This document shows positions 1-4,603 of a stretch of 5,477 nt of DNA, one piece after another. The DNA is taken from assembly GCA_019752975.1 (NCBI GenBank), contig JAIELM010000273.1, positions 1 to 5,477 on the forward strand, given 5' to 3'. Below the pieces are notes generated by a model. The model ran no database searches. It was not told where the DNA came from and was given only the letters and a program-made list of their open reading frames with translations. This DNA is from Undibacterium sp. (lineage in GTDB: Bacteria > Pseudomonadota > Gammaproteobacteria > Burkholderiales > Burkholderiaceae_D). A program made the translations under genes and the position numbers. Position 1 is the stretch's first letter. Each line of letters begins with the position of its first letter.

Positions 1-76
1 ACTTTACCTAGGTCACTTATGTCCGCGCTGGCTTTCCGGTTTATGTTAAAGCATCTTCTTCCGCCGCCAAAATTGG

Positions 77-105
77 TTTATTTATAAAAATTTTTACGTT
101 ATACT
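77..105 (+). promoter_or_regulatory. Possible sigma-70 promoter (weak)
   Basis: TATACT at 100-105 matches five of six bases of the -10 consensus. It lies 17 bases after TTTATT at 77-82, which matches the -35 consensus in only three positions. The region between and around is AT-rich. If it is used for the cysteine protease at 354, the transcript would carry the whole mobile element at 152-260 in its leader. The weak -35 box and the generally AT-rich surroundings make a chance match quite possible. Confidence 0.22.
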
Positions 106-151
106 ATTTACCGTAATTTTTTCTCATTTTGATAGCTGTCAATTGAATTTA

Positions 152-260
152 GCACTTACGCAAAATTGCGCTGCCTAGACGCAGAGCCGAAGGCAGTACT
201 TTGGTACTTTAGTACGATAAGGCGATAGCAACAACGCCAGCGTCTGTTTTGCGTAAGTTC
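152..260 (-). mobile_element. MITE-like inverted-repeat element, copy 1 (109 bp)
   Basis: The ends are GCACTTACGCAAAA (152-165) and TTTTGCGTAAGTTC (247-260). These are inverted repeats of each other over 14 bases with one mismatch. TA lies immediately outside both ends (150-151 and 261-262). The reverse complement of the element aligns end to end with the element at 4461-4560, at about 83% identity by hand count, with one 9-base gap. The interior has no coding capacity. A perfect or near-perfect terminal repeat, TA flanks and a second copy nearby are the marks of a non-autonomous miniature element. The TA flank suggests an IS630/Tc1-mariner type transposase, which is inferred because none is present here. 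The copy sits 93 bases upstream of the protease start and can fold through its terminal repeats. Its strand is given relative to the copy at 4461. Confidence 0.82.
196..215 (+). repeat. Short tandem repeat inside mobile-element copy 1
   Basis: GTACTTTG (196-203), GTACTTTA (204-211) and GTAC (212-215) form about two and a half units of an 8-base repeat. The other copy has only one unit at the matching place (GTAC-AAA-GTAC at 4506-4516 on the opposite strand), so this repeat accounts for almost all of the length difference between the two elements. It probably arose by slippage within this copy. Confidence 0.6.
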
Positions 261-342
261 TATCTTAAAGGAGTCAATTTTCAGTCAAGTTGATAGCTAC
301 CTCAAAAAGATGTTCATTCACATTATTTATTAATTTTCAAAT

Positions 343-346
343 GGAG
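343..346 (+). promoter_or_regulatory. Ribosome binding site of the cysteine protease
   Basis: GGAG at 343-346 lies seven bases before the ATG at 354. It supports that ATG as the start, as does the signal peptide that begins directly after it. An ATG at 341-343 just upstream is in another frame. Confidence 0.7.
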
Positions 347-353
347 CGTATCA

Positions 354-1487
354 ATGGCAAGTCAAAAATTTATTACTCGTCCCCTAGGATTCATCGCCAC
401 TAGCCTGATACTTAGCTACGCTGGGCTATCGGCTTCCTATGCGGCACAACTTCACCCCATGGGTGCGATACCTCCCAAACAAATTAAAGCCGCTAGCATT
501 CCAAATGGGAGCTTTGCCGCGCCCTTACCAACTCAAGTAGATCTAACACCTTGGACTATCGAGGTTGGCGACCAAGGTTCAATTGGTTCATGTGTAGCAT
601 GGACTATTGCGCACAGTATGCTAGGTTGGTATGCCAATCGAACCGGACGAGCCGAATCTCACTTTTCCCCAATGTTTATGTATTCACAGATTAATCATGG
701 CGTGGACCAAGGATCTAAACCGGTTGACGGCTTTAATCTTGCAATCAGCTTAGGCTCAGATACAGAAGCAGACTACTATCAAGGGAATTACAACTGGTAC
801 ACTTTGCCAACCAGTGCAGAATTTGACAATGCCTCTCGTCATCGAATTGGAGTATCGCGCCAATTATTCGCTGGTGCAGCGGGATCAAATGGGATCAATG
901 CGATAAAGTTAGCGCTAGCTAATTCTCAACCGGTGGCAATCAGTTTTTCAGTCAGGCCGGGATTTGATGCTTTAAAGCCTGGCAACAGTCTTGATAGCGA
1001 CACTACTGGCACCATTAGAGGTTATCACGCGGTCCTTGCCGTAGGTTATGACAGTAGCGGCCTAGTAATTCAAAATTCCTGGGGAACTCAATGGGGCGCC
1101 AATGGGTTTGGGAAACTGTCATGGCAAGTAGTTTCACAAGATGTGATTGAGGCCAATGTGATTGACTCAGCCTTTACAGTCAACGGCGGCGGAAATGGCC
1201 AATGCCCTTCAATGGCGGGTGGCTATCTACAAACCACTGCCGGATTGGTGCCAGGCGAGAAAGATTTCTACAACCTCAAGCGTTCACAGTTAATGACGTC
1301 CTATCCCAGTGGACGGTATGTTGGTGGCGATGGCCTATCCGCGGTGGGGAGTGCGTCGGATGGCCAAGTCAGCTCAAGAACATGGCGCCCTGAATTCTGC
1401 ACTGCTGGTGGGGTAACAGCCTGTGGGATGGCATCTGCTCAAACGATCCAATACACCTGCCAAAAGGGAGTTTGGAAGTTCCAATAA
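354..1487 (+). CDS. Secreted papain-family (C1) cysteine protease
   Basis: This is a 377-residue protein with a papain-like catalytic domain that hydrolyses peptide bonds through a Cys-His pair. An N-terminal signal peptide (Arg/Lys near the start, hydrophobic stretch about 11-27, likely cut after SYA at 28-30) sends it across the inner membrane. All four expected active-site residues are visible: Gln74 (oxyanion hole) and Cys80 in GDQGSIGSC, His225 in GYHAVLAVGYD, and Asn241 in NSWGTQWG. The catalytic domain spans roughly 60-276. Only about 30 residues separate the signal peptide from it, so no full I29 inhibitor propeptide is present. The last 95 residues follow a Gly/Asn linker (about 277-282) and hold Cys284, 349, 357 and 369. 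Cys80 is the only cysteine before them, so the usual papain disulfides are missing and the tail may carry its own. The substrate is unknown. The gene looks monocistronic, with a hairpin 34 bases after the stop. The family call is firm; the tail's role is not known. Confidence 0.9.
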   Translation: MASQKFITRPLGFIATSLILSYAGLSASYAAQLHPMGAIPPKQIKAASIPNGSFAAPLPTQVDLTPWTIEVGDQGSIGSCVAWTIAHSMLGWYANRTGRAESHFSPMFMYSQINHGVDQGSKPVDGFNLAISLGSDTEADYYQGNYNWYTLPTSAEFDNASRHRIGVSRQLFAGAAGSNGINAIKLALANSQPVAISFSVRPGFDALKPGNSLDSDTTGTIRGYHAVLAVGYDSSGLVIQNSWGTQWGANGFGKLSWQVVSQDVIEANVIDSAFTVNGGGNGQCPSMAGGYLQTTAGLVPGEKDFYNLKRSQLMTSYPSGRYVGGDGLSAVGSASDGQVSSRTWRPEFCTAGGVTACGMASAQTIQYTCQKGVWKFQ

Positions 1488-1521
1488 GCTGCATTTTTCT
1501 GGAAATTTAAGACGCTGTATT

Positions 1522-1545
1522 TCCTCGGCGCCAAGTCGCTGAGGA
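1522..1545 (+). terminator. Likely transcription terminator of the cysteine protease
   Basis: TCCTCGGCG (1522-1530) pairs with CGCTGAGGA (1537-1545). The stem is nine base pairs, including one G-T wobble, with a six-base loop. The sequence after it (TATTTAGTTTG) is moderately T-rich but lacks a solid T run, so termination may be incomplete or the hairpin may only stabilise the 3' end. It begins 34 bases after the protease stop codon, which fits a terminator. Confidence 0.5.
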
Positions 1546-1553
1546 TATTTAGT

Positions 1554-1700
1554 TTGAAAGAGGAAAGCTGCCCGATCTGTGTGCATCGTCGCAACTCTGA
1601 GTTGATTATTGCTCGCCAATTCAGTGATTTGATCGCTGAAAGCGTCAGCAAGAAAAGGGAAAACTACTTGGCGTCAATTCACAGGATAGAAAATTTTTAA
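1554..1700 (+). CDS. Possible small ORF (48 aa), unrecognised
   Basis: A TTG at 1554 lies eight bases after AGGA (1542-1545) and opens a 48-codon frame that ends at TAA 1698-1700. The product would be basic, with a CPIC motif near residues 6-9 and an otherwise mixed, plausible composition. Against it: there is no ATG, the frame continues upstream without a stop to the protease stop codon, the proposed ribosome binding site sits inside the terminator hairpin, and I do not recognise the sequence. It may be a chance frame, a remnant of a longer gene, or a real small protein. It is listed only because this stretch is otherwise unexplained. Confidence 0.18.
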   Translation: MKEESCPICVHRRNSELIIARQFSDLIAESVSKKRENYLASIHRIENF

Positions 1701-1714
1701 TCTATCAAAAAAAA

Positions 1715-1746
1715 TGGAGAGTTGACCAGTTACGGAGTGCTCTCCA
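1715..1746. repeat. Inverted repeat upstream of the RNA nuclease gene
   Basis: TGGAGAG (1715-1721) and CTCTCCA (1740-1746) are a perfect seven-base inverted repeat around an 18-base spacer, directly after an A8 tract at 1707-1714. It could be an operator-like site, a weak RNA hairpin, or chance. It lies about 150 bases before the nuclease start, within the region where that gene's promoter should be. Confidence 0.3.
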
Positions 1747-1893
1747 ATCGAGAGGAATTCACCCCTACCATACAAGTCCCGTGGAAGAAGTTTGAGATAG
1801 CGCAAAGGCAGGCAAGGTAGAGAGCATAGACTAGGTTAAATACTAGCTGAAATATGTGAATGCCAACGCTGTAATTTTTCACGAGGTCTTACC

Positions 1894-3300
1894 ATGCAAC
1901 TCTCCTTCCACGGTGCCAATCGTAATGTGACAGGTTCCTGTCATTTAATCGAGTGCCAAGGCAAGAAAATATTAATTGATTGTGGTTTATTTCAAGGAGG
2001 GCGCGAGCTGGCAGAAGAGAACCAAGCTGACTTTGGTTTTGATGCTAGAGAAATTGACTTTGTGCTTCTCACTCATGCTCACTTAGATCATTGTGGACGC
2101 CTCCCCTTGCTCGTCAAACGCGGCTTTCGCGGTGAAATTATCACGACCGCGGCGACCAAAGATCTCGCGCGTTTAGTGTTACTTGATTCAGCGCATATAC
2201 AAGAAAGTGAAGCCAAATTTCAAAACAAGCGCCAAGCAAGGCGCGGGGAAACTGCGACATCTCAAGCTTTGTACAGTTTGTATGATGCCAGCCATTGTCT
2301 GGACTTCTTTGGGCGCGAGGCTAAATATCAACAGGCGATTCAACTCGCCACAGGGATTACTGCGACGTTTTATGATGCGGGACATATCTTAGGTTCCTCC
2401 AGTATTTTCTTAAAACTCGAAGAGAAAAACCAACAGACCGATGCACTCACAGTCAAGCACATTGTGTTTTCTGGCGACATCGGTAGCGATGGTCGCAAAT
2501 TTATTCGAGATGCTGTAGCACCTCCGCAGGCTGACATCGTGGTCATGGAAAGTACCTACGGCGACCGTCTGCATCGCTCACTAGAAGACTCAGTTTCCGA
2601 GTTGTATCAAGCCATACGCAGCAGTTTCGCTCAAGGTGGTAACGTCATCATTCCCACTTTTGCTTTGGAACGAGCGCAAGAGATTTTATGGTATCTAAAA
2701 GAAGGACTAGAGCAAGGCCAACTCCCCAAGTCCATGCATGTTTTTTTAGATTCGCCCATGGCAATTAGTGCGACAGAAATATTCAGACAGCATCCAGAAT
2801 GTTTTGATGTGGAGACGCAGACTTTATTTTCTCAGCACAAAGATCCGCTCCAAGTTCCCAACTTGCACTTCACTCGCGATGCGATAGATAGTATGGCGAT
2901 CAATCGCATTCACAGCGGCGCGGTGATTATGGCTGGTTCTGGCATGTGTACCGGCGGGCGCGTCAGACATCATCTAAAACATCATTTATGGCGCAAAGAT
3001 TCGAGTATTGTTTTTGTCGGCTTTGCCGCAAACACCACCTTAGCACGCAAAATTATTGACGGTGCTAAACACGTTTATCTTATGGGGGAAGAGATCTCGG
3101 TTAAGGCAAAAATCTATACCATCAACGGCTTTTCCGCCCACGCAGACCGCGATGAGCTTTTAGCTTGGCATGCCAAAATTAGACCCTCAGAGACTTTTTT
3201 AGTACATGGCGAAGCGGAAGTGATGCAAACTTTTGCCCAACATTTAAAGGACACGACAGTCCATCTGCCGCAGCAGGGAGATGTGATCACATTATCCTAA
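1894..3300 (+). CDS. Beta-CASP metallo-beta-lactamase RNA nuclease (CPSF73/Ysh1-like)
   Basis: This is a 468-residue cytoplasmic enzyme of the beta-CASP branch of zinc metallo-beta-lactamases, which cut RNA; the family includes eukaryotic CPSF73 and Thermus TTHA0252. Zinc ligands are visible: His61, His63, Asp65 and His66 in HAHLDHCGR, His164 in AGHILGSS and Asp195 in SGDIGSDG. Asp29 (ILIDCG) fits the first motif. The beta-CASP motifs are also intact: Glu219 in ESTYGDR, His416 in GFSAHAD and His438 in FLVHGE. The C-terminal part (about 400-455) matches the RNA-specificity domain. SGMCTGGRVRHHL (about 348-360) is another family hallmark. Length is normal for full-length bacterial members and no key residue is missing. 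GAGG at 1883-1886 lies seven bases before the ATG. The RNA target cannot be told from the sequence. Catalytic capacity is confident; whether it acts as endo- or exonuclease is not. Confidence 0.92.
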   Translation: MQLSFHGANRNVTGSCHLIECQGKKILIDCGLFQGGRELAEENQADFGFDAREIDFVLLTHAHLDHCGRLPLLVKRGFRGEIITTAATKDLARLVLLDSAHIQESEAKFQNKRQARRGETATSQALYSLYDASHCLDFFGREAKYQQAIQLATGITATFYDAGHILGSSSIFLKLEEKNQQTDALTVKHIVFSGDIGSDGRKFIRDAVAPPQADIVVMESTYGDRLHRSLEDSVSELYQAIRSSFAQGGNVIIPTFALERAQEILWYLKEGLEQGQLPKSMHVFLDSPMAISATEIFRQHPECFDVETQTLFSQHKDPLQVPNLHFTRDAIDSMAINRIHSGAVIMAGSGMCTGGRVRHHLKHHLWRKDSSIVFVGFAANTTLARKIIDGAKHVYLMGEEISVKAKIYTINGFSAHADRDELLAWHAKIRPSETFLVHGEAEVMQTFAQHLKDTTVHLPQQGDVITLS

Positions 3301-3401
3301 ATCCTCGGTTGATCGCTAAATTTTTTCTGGATAGTCGCATGTTCATTGATTTCCAACATATTTTTTCTGCTCACCAATCTGCTGCAAGCGTTACGGTTTC
3401 G

Positions 3402-3442
3402 CTCGCACACTTTTCCGCCCTTGTCGGGCGCAGCTGTGCGAG
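3402..3442. repeat. Two-tier hairpin in the nnrD leader
   Basis: An outer stem of CTCGCACA (3402-3409) with TGTGCGAG (3435-3442) encloses an inner stem of CGCCC (3416-3420) with GGGCG (3426-3430). The loop is TTGTC, and an asymmetric internal loop separates the stems. All 13 pairs are Watson-Crick. No T run follows on the plus strand (ACTATCAA), so it is not a classical terminator. It lies 86 bases before the nnrD start. It may be a REP-like extragenic palindrome or an mRNA structure that sets the relative expression of the flanking genes. Confidence 0.5.
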
Positions 3443-3516
3443 ACTATCAACGTGAAGCTTGTGTCGTCACCCCTTACCAAAGTCGCAGAAAAATGCACAC
3501 TCGAACCCGTCCAAAC

Positions 3517-3522
3517 AAGGAG
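3517..3522 (+). promoter_or_regulatory. Ribosome binding site that sets the nnrD start
   Basis: AAGGAG at 3517-3522 is a strong Shine-Dalgarno match, six bases before the ATG at 3529. This decides between 3529 and in-frame alternatives upstream (ATG at 3493, TTG at 3346), neither of which has a comparable site. Family alignment supports it too, since the conserved domain begins about ten residues after this methionine. Confidence 0.8.
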
Positions 3523-3528
3523 TCTAGG

Positions 3529-4380
3529 ATGAGCCCCAAGATCATCAGACCATCGCAATTGCATGGCTTACTAGCACCGCGTAAGGTAGATAGTCATAAA
3601 GGAGATTATGGGCAAGTCTTAGTGATAGGTGGGCAAACCGGAATGTCCGGTGCTGCCCTTTTATGTGGTCGTGCCGCCTTATTTTGTGGTGCAGGAAAAG
3701 TCCATATCGGTTTTGTCGACACCCAAGCTACATTAGATATCTTGCATCCAGAGTTGATGTGCGGTCTGGCTAGCGATCAAAATTTCAAACAAGCTTGCGT
3801 TGCTATTGGCCCAGGCTTAGGTACTTCTAAAGCCGCCAAAGCGTTTTTACGTCTCGCTTTAGAAATAAGTGAGACCATCGTAATTGATGCCGACGCACTT
3901 AATTTAATCGCGGCGCATCAAGATTTAATGGATTTACTCACTCTACGTGCAGCAAAAAATTGGCGCAGCATATTAACACCCCATCCGCTGGAAGCGGCGC
4001 GTTTGCTAGACTTAGATGTAGGGGAAATACAAGCGCAGCGTGAGCAAACGGTAAAGGCCTTGAGTGAAAAATTTCTAGCCACAGTGATCCTTAAAGGTCA
4101 CGCCAGTTTAATCGCAAACTCACATAACGTATGGATTAACCCCAGCGGCAACCCGGCACTCGCTAGCGGTGGCACCGGAGACGTATTAACTGGGGTGTGC
4201 GCGGCACTACTCGCCCAAGGCCTTAGCGCCGCCGATGCTGCATGCATGGCATGCTATCTACACGGAGCAGCGGCAGATGATTTAGTCGCCCAAGGTCTTG
4301 GCCCCATAGGAATGACTGCTGGTGAACTCATACCCGCTATTCGGCACAAACTTAATACACTACAAAAAAATCTCTCTTGA
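3529..4380 (+). CDS. nnrD: ADP-dependent NAD(P)H-hydrate dehydratase
   Basis: This is a 283-residue cytoplasmic enzyme of the YjeF C-terminal (CARKD, ribokinase-like) family. It dehydrates the S form of damaged, hydrated NADH or NADPH back to the normal cofactor, using ADP in bacteria. Visible family motifs in order: KGDYGQVLVIGG (24-35), the Ala/Gly-rich GAALLCGRAALFCGAGKV segment (41-58), GPGLG (94-98), DADALN (120-125), LTPHPLEAARLL (149-160), ILKGH (187-191), and NPSGNPALASGGTGD (204-218), whose Asp218 is the expected catalytic residue. The C terminus GPIGMTAGELIPAI is also typical. The partner epimerase domain (NnrE), often fused in front, is absent, so this is a stand-alone dehydratase and the epimerase must be encoded elsewhere. 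The gene lies 228 bases after the RNA nuclease on the same strand, so co-transcription is possible but not shown. The open frame runs 61 codons further upstream, but that part looks non-conserved. Confidence 0.93.
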   Translation: MSPKIIRPSQLHGLLAPRKVDSHKGDYGQVLVIGGQTGMSGAALLCGRAALFCGAGKVHIGFVDTQATLDILHPELMCGLASDQNFKQACVAIGPGLGTSKAAKAFLRLALEISETIVIDADALNLIAAHQDLMDLLTLRAAKNWRSILTPHPLEAARLLDLDVGEIQAQREQTVKALSEKFLATVILKGHASLIANSHNVWINPSGNPALASGGTGDVLTGVCAALLAQGLSAADAACMACYLHGAAADDLVAQGLGPIGMTAGELIPAIRHKLNTLQKNLS

Positions 4381-4414
4381 CTTTGCAAGTAGTCACCCAT
4401 GCCATGATGTGCCT

Positions 4415-4437
4415 ATTGGCGAGAATAAACTGCCAAT
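4415..4437 (+). terminator. Weak hairpin after nnrD
   Basis: ATTGGC (4415-4420) and GCCAAT (4432-4437) form a six-base-pair stem with an 11-base loop, 34 bases after the nnrD stop. No real T run follows (TCATTGTG). It could contribute to 3'-end formation, but the short stem and long loop make this uncertain. The mobile element at 4461 is the other structured sequence in this convergent gap. Confidence 0.25.
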
Positions 4438-4460
4438 TCATTGTGTCTCAAATTTACTTA

Positions 4461-4560
4461 GGACTTACGCAAAACAGACGCTAGCTTTGTTGCGTTCGCC
4501 TGGTCGTACAAAGTACTGTTTGCGGCTCCGCGCCTAACTAGCGAAATTTTGCGTAAGTCC
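4461..4560 (+). mobile_element. MITE-like inverted-repeat element, copy 2 (100 bp)
   Basis: The ends are GGACTTACGCAAAA (4461-4474) and TTTTGCGTAAGTCC (4547-4560), a perfect 14-base inverted repeat. TA follows directly on both sides (4459-4460 and 4561-4562), as a TA target duplication would look. The interior, including an AAACAGACGCT segment next to the left repeat, matches the reverse complement of the element at 152-260. It encodes nothing. The intact repeats, compared with one mismatch in the other copy, make this the better-preserved or younger of the two. It lies between the 3' ends of nnrD and the S9 peptidase, where an insertion should disrupt nothing, and it could form a long hairpin in either transcript. 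Confidence 0.87.
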
Positions 4561-4603
4561 TATTACTGACCTCTATTGCTCAAAGTGATCATGACGATGC
4601 CAA

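Larger units (their letters stand above)
1..353. other. Non-coding leader region upstream of the cysteine protease
   Basis: This stretch holds no supportable gene. All three forward frames reach the left edge only as short open pieces (for example a frame open from base 1 to a TAA at 85-87) with no recognisable protein family, so a truncated upstream gene cannot be claimed. Bases 71-130 are strongly AT-rich and include a possible promoter. Bases 152-260 are a small inverted-repeat mobile element, described separately. The remaining 93 bases up to the protease start contain an AAAGGAG at 266-272 with no start codon at a usable distance, and the real ribosome binding site just before the ATG at 354. 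Confidence 0.6.
1488..1893. other. Gap between protease and RNA nuclease genes
   Basis: This 406-base gap has no confident gene. It contains a terminator-like hairpin (1522-1545), a possible 48-codon reading frame (1554-1700), an A8 tract at 1707-1714 directly before a second inverted repeat (1715-1746), and the ribosome binding site of the next gene. I did not find a convincing -35/-10 pair for the nuclease gene, although its promoter should lie in this region. Minus-strand open frames across 1374-1651 overlap the protease end and resemble no known protein. Confidence 0.55.

Noticed and set aside
1..116. 3' end of an upstream gene
   Set aside because: Short open frames touch the edge in more than one phase, but none has a recognisable sequence, and they could all be chance.
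1374..1651. Minus-strand ORFs of 70-81 codons overlapping the protease end
   Set aside because: They overlap a clear gene, have no family resemblance and overlap each other in different frames.
2183..2392. ORFs on both strands inside the RNA nuclease gene
   Set aside because: They are shadows of an intact, motif-complete gene in another frame.
3346..3528. N-terminal extension of NnrD from a TTG start at 3346 (61 extra residues)
   Set aside because: The extension covers the intergenic hairpin, has no ribosome binding site and resembles no NnrD N terminus. The ATG at 3529 has a strong AAGGAG and fits the usual family length.
152..4560. Composite transposon formed by the two inverted elements
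   Set aside because: Each element has its own TA flanks and no transposase lies between them. The enclosed genes look chromosomal, so two independent insertions are simpler.
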